From: Anaerolineales bacterium UBA6055
GTDB taxonomy: Bacteria > Chloroflexota > Anaerolineae > Aggregatilineales > Phototrophicaceae
DNA length: 64,000 nucleotides
NCBI GenBank assembly: GCA_002428985.1
Contig: DIYL01000009.1
Span: 1-64,000, forward strand
Reading direction: 5' to 3'
The translations under genes and the position numbers were made by a program. This document shows positions 25,274 to 33,610 of the stretch, one piece after another. A model generated the notes under the pieces. It was given only the letters and a program-made list of their open reading frames with translations, searched no databases and had not been told where the DNA came from. Numbering within the stretch: the stretch's first letter is position 1; every line of letters starts with the position of its first letter.

Positions 25274-26515
25274 CTAGATCGGTTGTAATACACGGTCTTT
25301 ACGTAGTTGTTTACGTAAGACAACCATATCACGCCCTGCAACTGTTTCTTCTACAGCTTCTCGCCATGCCGGAATCTTGATTTCACGTAGGGTTATCGGC
25401 TCATAACCAGACCCTTCGAACGCCTGAACTTGATCAGCCGGCGTATCACTCATCAAGAAAATAAATGATACTTCACTCTGTAATTCTTGTGATGCATCTT
25501 CAATCGCCTGTACAACCATCTGGATAGTTCCCCCAACGGGCACATCCGATTGTAAATAGAATTCATCAACACGCGTAACAAGATTTTCAACTGTCCACCC
25601 CATTAAGGCAACAATTGAATCCTCGCTCTCTTCGGCAATGAAGTAACTTTTCTGCCCAAAGGACATCATCACGTCCATTCGCGAGACTTCTTTACCAGAT
25701 AGCTGCGTAATAAATTGAGCGATGAGTTGTGCATTACTAGGCATCCCGCGTTTAACTTCAATACCATCAACACTAGCAGGTGCTGACGATGGTGTGGATG
25801 CAGGTGCTGCCTGTGATGCAGAGGGTGCTTGTTTGGCAGGTGCAGAGTTTGCAGGTGCAGCGGACGAATCAGAAGTAGGCGCGGACGGTGAACCGCCATC
25901 CGATGACAACAATTTGCGAATTTCTGACCATTGGACTTGGACTTGTTTCCATGTGTCTTCGATGTTGTTATCATTTTGAATGACAACATTCGCTTGCTGT
26001 ACTTTATTCGCTTGCTTATTTTGTGAAAGGATGCGTTGTTTTGCATCATTTTCGGACATTTTACGCTTGGAAATTAAACGGCGATACTGAGTTTGAGGTG
26101 TCGCATTGACAACCCAAACGGTATCAACAGCATCTTTCAGATCGCCCTCAAGGAGTTTAATCGCCTCGATGACGACAACACGTTGCTTGGAGCGTGTTAC
26201 CAGAGTATCAATTGCTTTACGGATAATGGGGTGTGTAATTGACTCTAATTTTTTAAGTGCTTCAGGATTAGAAAAAACTATATTTCCAAGGGCAGTCCGG
26301 TTGATTCGCCCGTCACTTCCCACAATCATATTGCCAAATGTTTCAACAACGGGTTTATAGGCGGGTGCGCCCGGCGACATCGCTTGATGTCCCATACTAT
26401 CAGCATCGATCGTATATGCGCCAAGGTGTTGTAGCATCTGGCGGACAACGCTCTTGCCAACAGCGATATTTCCCGTGAGTCCGATAACATATTTATTCGG
26501 GTAGCGACTACTCAC
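25274..26515 (-). CDS. coaE: Dephospho-CoA kinase fused to a GNAT-like C-terminal domain
   Basis: 413-residue fusion. Residues 9-203 are a dephospho-CoA kinase, the last step of CoA synthesis: P-loop GLTGNIAVGKS (12-22), DADSMGH and the LID region QYRRLISKRKM. An Ala/Pro/Ser-rich linker spans about 206-250. Residues 250-413 form a separate alpha/beta domain with the look of a degenerate N-acetyltransferase (MSFGQKSYFIAEESEDSIVALMGW, then FEGSGYEPITLREIKIPAWREAV). Normal CoaE is about 200 residues, so the protein is doubled. GTG 26515 is chosen because a perfect GGAGG lies 7 nt upstream. Kinase function is confident; the second domain is not. Confidence 0.85.
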   Translation of the reverse strand: MSSRYPNKYVIGLTGNIAVGKSVVRQMLQHLGAYTIDADSMGHQAMSPGAPAYKPVVETFGNMIVGSDGRINRTALGNIVFSNPEALKKLESITHPIIRKAIDTLVTRSKQRVVVIEAIKLLEGDLKDAVDTVWVVNATPQTQYRRLISKRKMSENDAKQRILSQNKQANKVQQANVVIQNDNNIEDTWKQVQVQWSEIRKLLSSDGGSPSAPTSDSSAAPANSAPAKQAPSASQAAPASTPSSAPASVDGIEVKRGMPSNAQLIAQFITQLSGKEVSRMDVMMSFGQKSYFIAEESEDSIVALMGWTVENLVTRVDEFYLQSDVPVGGTIQMVVQAIEDASQELQSEVSFIFLMSDTPADQVQAFEGSGYEPITLREIKIPAWREAVEETVAGRDMVVLRKQLRKDRVLQPI

Positions 26516-26694
26516 GGCTTCACCTCCAAAACGAAACCTGTATAAAGTGGATGATAAATGACGTTCTAAATAACATTTATGATTATAACACAAAAACAAA
26601 ACCTCTGCGGGTAGAGAATTAAGAAATTCACATACACAACCTTGACTGTATTATAATTGTTCAGCACATTGTTGAATGCGGAAAAACTAATATC

Positions 26695-27708
26695 ATGCAA
26701 TCACTCATCAAATTATTACGTCGACATCATCAATACTTCAATCCTCCAGCAAATCAAGCACAAATTGCTCAATTGAAAGAACAAGAGTTGCGACCAAAAC
26801 CACGACGCTATCAGCTTGGAGATGATACATTGAATCCTTTGTTTGATGATGTGATAGCACTATATAAAGATCATAACGGTATTCCTATCTCACCTGATAC
26901 ATCACTCCCGATCCGATTAATGTCTATCGAAGAAGCTTATGGATGGAATACTGCTATGCATAGTTTAGGACGAAATTACAAATATCTTTTATGGACAGAT
27001 AACCACAGCAATTTTATGGGGATTTATTTAGATAGCCCTATAATTGGATGTATCTATTTCGATGACCATGAAGAAGAGAACCATGTTCCGCGATTTCGTA
27101 ATGTGAGAGAGTTTTATACATCATTACTTTCTCTAGTTGAACACAATTTCAAAATTGATGAAGCAGAGAATTCATTACATTGGGGAAATTTAGAAACAAC
27201 ATTACCTAAACTACAACCCGAGCCTGAACATGATGCAAACGACCTTGTTATCGCTCGACATTATAAGAATCTCTCGCAAAATATAGATGATGAAATGCTA
27301 AGTCGATATTATGCGATGATAGCTCTAAATTTCTCCCCAGTAGCATCCCGTGTTGAAATGGAAAATTTAGCTATTAAAACAGATGACATGTTTGTTCAAG
27401 AACATGCTATCAATATATTTAAGGCACGCAACGACGTAGATACGATCCCAACAATTGAGCTACTTATAGTTACTGGCGGTCATAATGCGAAGTTAGCAGG
27501 TATTTATGCGTTGGGTACAATTGGTGGCAGAGATGCACAGGATGTATTACTACGGCTTGCTCATAACGTTGATACAATTGGGCGTAGATGGTCTCAACTA
27601 ATTGTCGAAAGTCTTGAGGAAACAGGAATAGAAACCAAAATAGATTTAGAAACATTTAGTTACCGCCTGCACACAGATTCAGAATGGATTGAAATTCCAG
27701 ATTTTTAG
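26695..27708 (+). CDS. SUKH (SMI1/KNR4)-like domain plus HEAT repeats
   Basis: 337-residue soluble protein. Residues about 45-160 resemble the SMI1/KNR4 (SUKH) fold: LFDDVIALYKDHNGI, the MSIEEAYGWN helix, LLWTDNHSNFMGIYLDSP and the closing FRNVREFYTSLLSL. Residues about 190-320 are alpha-helical with HEAT-like units (AGIYALGTIGGRDAQDVLLRL). SUKH proteins often act as immunity proteins against contact toxins, but standalone ones also occur. No toxin gene is adjacent; xylulokinase follows 56 bp downstream. Codon use is AT-rich. The function is unassigned. Confidence 0.55.
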   Translation: MQSLIKLLRRHHQYFNPPANQAQIAQLKEQELRPKPRRYQLGDDTLNPLFDDVIALYKDHNGIPISPDTSLPIRLMSIEEAYGWNTAMHSLGRNYKYLLWTDNHSNFMGIYLDSPIIGCIYFDDHEEENHVPRFRNVREFYTSLLSLVEHNFKIDEAENSLHWGNLETTLPKLQPEPEHDANDLVIARHYKNLSQNIDDEMLSRYYAMIALNFSPVASRVEMENLAIKTDDMFVQEHAINIFKARNDVDTIPTIELLIVTGGHNAKLAGIYALGTIGGRDAQDVLLRLAHNVDTIGRRWSQLIVESLEETGIETKIDLETFSYRLHTDSEWIEIPDF

Positions 27709-27764
27709 CAAAATAATTCACCCTCATATATATAATGTAGACATAATAAATTTACGAAGAAAAG

Positions 27765-29270
27765 ATGAATCTGATGACAGCATTACTTGGCATTGACCTC
27801 GGCACATCGAGTGTAAAAACTGCACTGATTGATAGCGACACGCTAGACGTTTTAGCAGAAGCCACACAAGAATATCCAGTATCACATCCCCAATTAGGAT
27901 ATGCTGAACAAAATCCAGATGATTGGTGGGATGCTATCGTAAAAACTGTGCGCTATGTGGTCAGCCAGCATAGCGATATACAAATAGTTGGCATTGGTGT
28001 CGATGGACAGATGCATGGTACAGTCATGATTGATGAGTCTGGGAAATGGGTGCATCCGGCTATTATTTGGGCGGATACACGTACGGTCGGGCAAGTCCAG
28101 TGGTTAACCGAACAAATTCAGTCCGAGCCAGGCCAGTATAGTGATGTCAGCGGATTACCTGCCGCCGGATTTATGGCAGGCACGTTGATGTGGTTACGCG
28201 AGCACCAACCAGACATCCTTGATAAAACATATAAGGTACTACTACCCAAAGATGCAATCCGCTATAAGCTGACAGGCACAATCGGTACCGATTTAAGTGA
28301 TGCATCTGCGACATGGCTTATGGACGTAACTAAAGGCGAGTGGTCATCCAAGTTACTTGATTTATGTCTAGTTGATCCAAGGTTGATGCCAACAATTCAT
28401 CAATCGCATGATGTCATTGGAGAAGTGACAGCCAATGCTGCGATGGAACTTGGTATTGTTGCGGGAATTCCCGTGATTGCAGGTAGTGCTGACTTACCAG
28501 CACAAGGTTTAGGACATGGCATTTATAAAGAAGGAGCCGGTTTGATCACTGTCGGTACAGGCGGGCAGGTGTTTGCACCCATTGCGAAGCCGACCCTCGA
28601 TAATGCGCACCGCTATTATACCCTTCGTCATAATGTTCCAGATTATTGGTATGCACAAGCGGCAATTTTATCCGCAGGATTATCGTTACGCTGGTTGCGC
28701 GACACACTCGGCATGCGTGATGTACCCGACGCGTTTGCCCACTTATCAACATTAGCCAATGAGGTTAACATCGGCGCAGATAATTTAATATTTTTGCCTT
28801 ACCTCGCTGGTGAACGTACCCCACACATGAACCCGTTATCAAGTGCATCATTTTTTGGTTTGCGTTTACATCATAAACAGGCGCATCTTGCACGGTCTGT
28901 TATGGAAGGGGTTGCTTTTGCCTTAAAGTCCTGTGTCGATCTCATCGGAGGTGACTTGCACATGATGATGTTATCGGGTGGCGCAGCACAATCTCATGTT
29001 TGGCGACAAATTTTAGCTGATGTATTAGATATGCCACTCGTTCTGCCGGATGCACGTCCACACGCTTGCATCGGTAGTGCGATTTTGGCGGGTGTGGGAA
29101 TAGGGATTTATGATTCAATTACACAGGCGGTTGAGTTACTCCCTGTATTCGAGACAACAATTGAACCAATACCTGAGAATGTAAACCGTTATCAAGCATA
29201 TTATGAACAGTATCGACAGTTGTATCCCTTACTCAAAGACGCAATGGAAACACTTAGCCTTCTGGGGTAG
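27765..29270 (+). CDS. xylB: Xylulokinase
   Basis: 501-residue FGGY-family sugar kinase that phosphorylates D-xylulose to xylulose 5-phosphate for the pentose phosphate pathway. The N-terminal phosphate loop is LLGIDLGTSSVKTALID. The xylulokinase-typical GVDGQMHGTV carries the conserved MHG, and the second domain has GAGLITVGTGGQVFAP and MLSGGAAQSHVWRQILADV, the FGGY signature 2 region. Start ATG 27765 or ATG 27774. Its end overlaps the convergent lipoprotein gene by 17 bp. No xylose isomerase is nearby. The alditol oxidase at 1.6 kb could feed the same pool. Confidence 0.92.
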   Translation: MNLMTALLGIDLGTSSVKTALIDSDTLDVLAEATQEYPVSHPQLGYAEQNPDDWWDAIVKTVRYVVSQHSDIQIVGIGVDGQMHGTVMIDESGKWVHPAIIWADTRTVGQVQWLTEQIQSEPGQYSDVSGLPAAGFMAGTLMWLREHQPDILDKTYKVLLPKDAIRYKLTGTIGTDLSDASATWLMDVTKGEWSSKLLDLCLVDPRLMPTIHQSHDVIGEVTANAAMELGIVAGIPVIAGSADLPAQGLGHGIYKEGAGLITVGTGGQVFAPIAKPTLDNAHRYYTLRHNVPDYWYAQAAILSAGLSLRWLRDTLGMRDVPDAFAHLSTLANEVNIGADNLIFLPYLAGERTPHMNPLSSASFFGLRLHHKQAHLARSVMEGVAFALKSCVDLIGGDLHMMMLSGGAAQSHVWRQILADVLDMPLVLPDARPHACIGSAILAGVGIGIYDSITQAVELLPVFETTIEPIPENVNRYQAYYEQYRQLYPLLKDAMETLSLLG

Positions 29271-30057
29271 GAGATGATTCGAGGGCGAATGCTTCTAATG
29301 TAATACGATGTCGGATTGTTGACGTTGCTTCAAGTGGTGTCATCAATAAATTAATGGGAATTACTCCGCCACTAGCTAATGGATTCTCAAAACTTGCAAC
29401 ACGATACCCGATAATATTACCGTCAGCATTTTCGAGTGTGATGATAAGCCGAATATGTGTGGCAATGAATGCGGTAGGATTTTCCAGTTGGGCGGTAAAC
29501 TGATAGCGATTGTCATCTATCTGATATTCGCCTTGCATATCAGATAATCGTAATTGTAATTGGCGCGTGGGCGATAGCTCAGCAGAAGCGACTTCGATCT
29601 GCAAATATTGATTTTCCAGACGCGCATTTGGAATTTGTAAGCGATAAGGAGCAACTTCTCCAGCCGGGATAATGCGTTGTTCGAGTGTGAACAATTGCTT
29701 CGTGGTTTTGTTCTCTTGTGCCGATACAAAATTTGCTTTTAAGGTCACATCGCCAATAGCGGTATCCCCTTGATTATTGATGTAACCAAGGCAAGTTCGT
29801 TGTTGCGATCCAACTGGATAGCATAAAGGGGGCGATATTGCGATTGTATTGAATGGTGCATTCGATGGCATGATTGTCGCTGATGGCGAAAAGTCTGGTG
29901 TTAAGGTCGTCACAAATTGCGGGTTATAAACAGTGAGGGTTGTTGTGGGGAACAAAGTGGGGGGAAGTGTTGGTGTTGGGTTTGGTGGGGGGGTGCATGC
30001 GATTAGTGTGACAATAATCGCAAAAAACGATAGGAGAAGAATCAAATCGAAGCGCAT
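29254..30057 (-). CDS. Lipoprotein with Thr/Pro stalk
   Basis: 267-residue lipoprotein. Signal peptide with lipobox TLIAC (Cys21), then a Thr/Pro-rich stalk (about 22-65) typical of surface proteins in this genome. The mature region has two beta-rich segments: one starting CYPVGSQQRTCLGYINNQGDTAIGDVTL (read as two Cys then an FxLYD-like strand pattern), and another with ENPTAFIATHIRLIITL. These resemble the FxLYD/DUF3426-type domains for protein contact. Function unknown. It shares 17 bp with the 3' end of xylB on the other strand. Confidence 0.65.
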   Translation of the reverse strand: MRFDLILLLSFFAIIVTLIACTPPPNPTPTLPPTLFPTTTLTVYNPQFVTTLTPDFSPSATIMPSNAPFNTIAISPPLCYPVGSQQRTCLGYINNQGDTAIGDVTLKANFVSAQENKTTKQLFTLEQRIIPAGEVAPYRLQIPNARLENQYLQIEVASAELSPTRQLQLRLSDMQGEYQIDDNRYQFTAQLENPTAFIATHIRLIITLENADGNIIGYRVASFENPLASGGVIPINLLMTPLEATSTIRHRITLEAFALESSPTPEG

Positions 30058-30225
30058 GGGGTGAGTTATCCCTCATTTTCCCACATTCGGGCATTTATAT
30101 CCCACATTATAACGTGTTCAGACTATTTTCACATTAAGAATTCGTCAAATTAGCTATCAATTTTCAAATATGACGACTTTGTTAGATACATGAGTATGTT
30201 CAGGCAGCTATTGCAACAGCCATAA

Positions 30226-30256
30226 ACCAAAAGCGACCCACTAATGTGAGCCGCTT
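30226..30256 (-). terminator. Terminator of small membrane protein gene
   Basis: AAGCG (30231-30235) and CGCTT (30252-30256) form the base of a long stem that continues inward with G-U pairs. On the minus strand it is followed by TTTTGGTTT. It lies 31 bp past the stop of the minus-strand gene at 30287-30676. Confidence 0.6.
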
Positions 30257-30286
30257 AAGTTATAAGGAGACACGTTATACAAGATG

Positions 30287-30676
30287 TCATGTTGTAGTGC
30301 GATCAAATGAACGCGAGTAATCATGTAAGTAAGCGACGATCAAAATCATGACAATGATGCCAAGTAATGCACCACCGAGTGTTGCTTCCCCCCTGAAAAT
30401 GTCAACCGCTGTGATAATGAGTGTCGAACCACCAAGTAGACCTGCCCCCCATCGCCAGCCCTGTGTCATTGCTTCTGTTGCTTCTACGCATAAGATGAAC
30501 CATGCCCCATAGAGAGCTAGACTAGCATCTGAGATAACAAACCCGCCGAGTATTAATCCAAATGCACAATAAAGTACACCGACAAAACTGATGAATTCAA
30601 GTAACCGGATTGTCGCAAGGATGATCGGATCATGGTCACTATCGAGATAACTTTGAGAGCGTTGGGTATTCATCAC
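30287..30676 (-). CDS. Small four-helix membrane protein
   Basis: 129-residue protein with about four hydrophobic segments (at 26-46, 54-70, 77-92 and 97-117) and short charged ends. I do not recognise the family; the layout resembles small DoxX/SPW-like membrane proteins. GGAGG lies before ATG 30676, inside a good ribosome site. A strong terminator follows, so it is probably a monocistronic gene. Function unknown. Confidence 0.6.
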   Translation of the reverse strand: MMNTQRSQSYLDSDHDPIILATIRLLEFISFVGVLYCAFGLILGGFVISDASLALYGAWFILCVEATEAMTQGWRWGAGLLGGSTLIITAVDIFRGEATLGGALLGIIVMILIVAYLHDYSRSFDRTTT

Positions 30677-30791
30677 ACCCTCCTTTTCGTCTCGTTTATC
30701 TATACCTTATTATACGCTTAAATCACCCGCCAGATGGGCATTTACAACTGAGTTATGACATCCGGCAGGGGCGTTAGTGACATTTATCGTA

Positions 30792-31391
30792 TTACGCACG
30801 CGTTGTAAAATTTAGGCTTTCAATTTGTGAGCGTAGATCATTAGCTAATGAATCACTATAAGTACCTTGTGCTTGCCAGATTACTTCGCCATCGGAATTT
30901 AACATCAGCAGTTGGGTTGCATCTAAAGTCGATGCCGATAAACTATTCGCAAATAATTCTTGATCTTCTAGATATAGCAAGATAGAGACATCACGTACCG
31001 CCGTGTCGAGGGCAAATGACATCCCACCAGAAATCATCAACCGGACACCTGCTGGTAAATCCGGTAATGCACCAACACTATAATATGCAAGCCCATTGTA
31101 TTCGGATTGTAATTCCTCCACAAAAGGAAGCCACTCCAGCACACCTTCTTGTTGCTCACGGTCAAATGGGACAATCACAAGATTATATTCACCCGTGAAG
31201 AAATCTGGTAATGTGACAGTTTCACCATTTAAAGTATCACCAATGACCGATGGGAAGCGCACACAATCGCCTACATCAGACTGTAGACAGGCCGTCAATT
31301 CGATGCTGGAAACTTCAGGAGCGTGGTTAACGGCTACCAGTAATGTGCCACTCACGAGAAGTGCAATAAACAAGATAACACGAAATTTCAT
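30792..31391 (-). CDS. Secreted thioredoxin-fold-like protein
   Basis: 199-residue protein with an N-terminal signal or anchor (VILFIALLVSGTLLVAVNHA). The middle has the redoxin order LNGETVTLPDFFTGEYNLVIVPFD (read as strand, turn, strand) with a DUF4174/AhpC-like look, then the helix VLEWLPFVEELQSEYNGLAYYSVGALP. The later TQLLMLNSDGEVIWQAQGTYS is typical of thioredoxin-fold C-termini. No CxxC is present, so a catalytic redox role is unlikely. Only two Cys remain, in the N-terminal part. Function unassigned. Confidence 0.55.
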   Translation of the reverse strand: MKFRVILFIALLVSGTLLVAVNHAPEVSSIELTACLQSDVGDCVRFPSVIGDTLNGETVTLPDFFTGEYNLVIVPFDREQQEGVLEWLPFVEELQSEYNGLAYYSVGALPDLPAGVRLMISGGMSFALDTAVRDVSILLYLEDQELFANSLSASTLDATQLLMLNSDGEVIWQAQGTYSDSLANDLRSQIESLNFTTRA

Positions 31392-31600
31392 TTAGATTCC
31401 TATATATACATGGACGTTGTTAGCATACGTGATGATGCGTAATGCGCCTACTGCCAACTGTCATATCAAAAGATGATAGCTGTCATTAGCTGAGGTGATA
31501 AAAACCAGAACTTAATACCGAGCAAAATGGACTGTCATTATACGCACAAAGTGCGCTACACTACAGACATATTGTATCGTCATCTATGAGGAGTATTGCT

Positions 31601-32698
31601 GTGTATAATCCGAAAGACCATCTTAGAGAAATGATTGAAGCCCATGCGCCAAGCGGTTATGAAGCCCCAATCGCAGATATTTTACGTGAGACATGGGCAG
31701 ACCTTGTGGATGAATTTGATAGCGATAAACTAGGTAGTTTGATCGGCATTAAACGGGCAACGCGTCCAACTGATACCCCTCGTAAAATTATGCTGGCGGC
31801 ACATATGGATGAAATCGGCTTGATGGTGCGACAAGTCGAAGATGGCTTTATCTACCTACACAGAATTAGTGGGATTGATAGTCGTGTCATGATGGCACAA
31901 ACAGTGATGGTACATGGCAAGAAACAACTACCCGGCGTAGTTGCAACTGTTCCCCCTCATATGCTATCGGCGGCAGACCGTAAAAAGTATCCGGAGATTC
32001 ACGATTTGATTGTTGATGTTGGATTACCAGCCGATGAAGTCGCTGAATTAGTACGGATCGGTGATCTGGTGACGGTTGATGTGCCAATGATCGACCTTAA
32101 GGGACGTAAAGTGGCTGGTAAAGCGATGGATGATCGTGCATGTATTGCGGTGATTACCACTTGTTTAAACGAACTCCAACGCATGAACCACAGCTGGGAC
32201 GTCTATGCTGCTGCGACTGTACAAGAAGAAGTCGGTTTACGTGGTGCAACGACAGCCGCAAATTATATCCAACCTGATGCTGCCGTTGCATTAGATGTTG
32301 GATTTGCTGATCAACCGGGTGTCAATCTGCGAGGTGGTAAGATGGGAGGCGGACCGTTGTTAGGTATCGGCGCAAACTTCCACCCGAAAATGGTTGAAAA
32401 ACTCAAAGAAGTTGCCAAATATTATGACATCAAATGGCAGACCGATATTATGCCATCCCGCAGTGGGACAGACGCTTGGGCTATACAAGTATCACAAGGC
32501 GGTGTGCCAACAGCATTACTCAGCGTGCCATTACGCAATATGCATTCGCCCATCGAAACACTCGATTTGAAAGACATTGAACGTACAGGCCGACTACTCG
32601 CGCATTTTATCAGTGTTCTGGATGATGAGTTTATAGATTATCTATCGTTGCTATCAAAAGAGGATAAATCAGAGGACGATACATCCGATAAAAACTAG
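31601..32698 (+). CDS. M42 family metallopeptidase (FrvX/glutamyl aminopeptidase type)
   Basis: 365-residue cytosolic aminopeptidase of family M42, a di-metal enzyme that forms dodecameric shells. Metal and catalytic residues are visible: AAHMDEIG (His68, Asp70), KAMDDRAC, TVQEEVGLRGA with the paired Glu, ALDVGFAD and the C-terminal NMHSPIE with its His. GTG 31601 is favoured because GAGGAG lies exactly 7 nt upstream; an in-frame ATG at 31586 would place that ribosome site inside the gene. It has an acidic C-terminal tail. Exact peptide specificity is unknown. A bidirectional terminator separates it from the convergent receiver genes. Confidence 0.92.
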   Translation: MYNPKDHLREMIEAHAPSGYEAPIADILRETWADLVDEFDSDKLGSLIGIKRATRPTDTPRKIMLAAHMDEIGLMVRQVEDGFIYLHRISGIDSRVMMAQTVMVHGKKQLPGVVATVPPHMLSAADRKKYPEIHDLIVDVGLPADEVAELVRIGDLVTVDVPMIDLKGRKVAGKAMDDRACIAVITTCLNELQRMNHSWDVYAAATVQEEVGLRGATTAANYIQPDAAVALDVGFADQPGVNLRGGKMGGGPLLGIGANFHPKMVEKLKEVAKYYDIKWQTDIMPSRSGTDAWAIQVSQGGVPTALLSVPLRNMHSPIETLDLKDIERTGRLLAHFISVLDDEFIDYLSLLSKEDKSEDDTSDKN

Positions 32699-32721
32699 CA
32701 TGATGGTCTGAAAAAGTTTGA

Positions 32722-32748
32722 GGGGACAGCCCAACGTGACTTGTCCCC
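32722..32748. terminator. Bidirectional terminator
   Basis: GGGGACA (32722-32728) pairs with TGTCCCC (32742-32748). It lies between the stop of the plus-strand M42 gene and the minus-strand receiver gene. The minus strand continues into TCAAACTTTTT. Confidence 0.6.
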
Positions 32749-32758
32749 ATCCCCTAAA

Positions 32759-33130
32759 TTAAAGTACATTTTGTAACTCGCGCACAAATGAAGTTGCTTC
32801 CAGAGGTTTTGGGAAATATGCAGTAAACCCATCTTCCACAGCTTGATAAGCAGTCTCCGCAGAATGATAGGCAGTCACAGCCACACATTTAACACCATCC
32901 AGATTCGAATCTGTTCTGATTTGATTAAACAGCGACCATCCATCTTGCCCCGGTAAATGTAAGTCAATAATGACAGCGGTGTAATCATTTTCTTGTAGCA
33001 TCTCCCAAGCCTCTTCGGCATTTGAGATGGTATCATGCACGATACGGTGATGTTTTAAAATCCGGTTGACCACTTCTTGTCCGTCGGGGTCATCCTCAAC
33101 AACTAACAATTTCCAGTTTGCTAAGTCCAT
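32759..33130 (-). CDS. Receiver-only response regulator
   Basis: 123-residue receiver domain. VVEDDP forms the acidic pocket, the phospho-Asp is in AVIIDLHLPGQDGW, the switch Thr in VAVTAYHS and the Lys in YFPKPL. No output domain. Its ATG shares one base with the upstream stop codon (TAATG), so translation is coupled. It is the second receiver of an operon SBP-kinase-receiver-receiver and is the counterpart of 9804-10154. Confidence 0.88.
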   Translation of the reverse strand: MDLANWKLLVVEDDPDGQEVVNRILKHHRIVHDTISNAEEAWEMLQENDYTAVIIDLHLPGQDGWSLFNQIRTDSNLDGVKCVAVTAYHSAETAYQAVEDGFTAYFPKPLEATSFVRELQNVL

Positions 33131-33567
33131 TAGAAACCTCCTTGCTCGGCAAATTTATCTTGTAATTGTGGAATCGCTTGCAATACCTTGACCAAATCAT
33201 CGATAAATGTCGCAGGTGTCAGTGGCTTGGTCAAGTAATTATAAAAGCCAACAGCAATCGCCCGTTCACGATCGCCTTTCATCGCATGGGCAGTTAACGC
33301 AAAAATCGGGATTTCGGCAGTTGAGCGATCTTGCTGTAATTCATAGATTAACCCCCAACCATCCAAAACAGGCATAGATAAGTCGCTGAGGATGAAATGT
33401 GGTGTTACCTCTTTGAGTTTATCAAGCGCTTCCTGTCCATTTTCTGCCATATGAACGGTCGCACCATAGCGCTGTAATAGCCGGCGCGCAACTTCCTGAT
33501 TGTCTATTTCGTCTTCGACAACCAATACCTCCCATCCATTTAAAACATCTCTTGAAACCTTACTCAT
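33130..33567 (-). CDS. Receiver-only response regulator
   Basis: 145-residue receiver protein. VVEDEID is the acidic pocket, D in FILSDLSMPVLDGW the phosphorylation site, T in FALTAHAMKGDRE the switch, K in LTKPLTP the lysine. The leader DVLNGWEVLVV and the stretch TAHAMKGDRERAI closely match the receiver at 9292-9741, so the two are paralogues. It lies 43 bp after the kinase gene and is coupled to the next receiver through TAATG. No DNA-binding domain. Confidence 0.9.
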   Translation of the reverse strand: MSKVSRDVLNGWEVLVVEDEIDNQEVARRLLQRYGATVHMAENGQEALDKLKEVTPHFILSDLSMPVLDGWGLIYELQQDRSTAEIPIFALTAHAMKGDRERAIAVGFYNYLTKPLTPATFIDDLVKVLQAIPQLQDKFAEQGGF

Positions 33568-33610
33568 CTATACCCTTTCTGTCTTGCATCTTACATTACA
33601 TAAAAATAAT

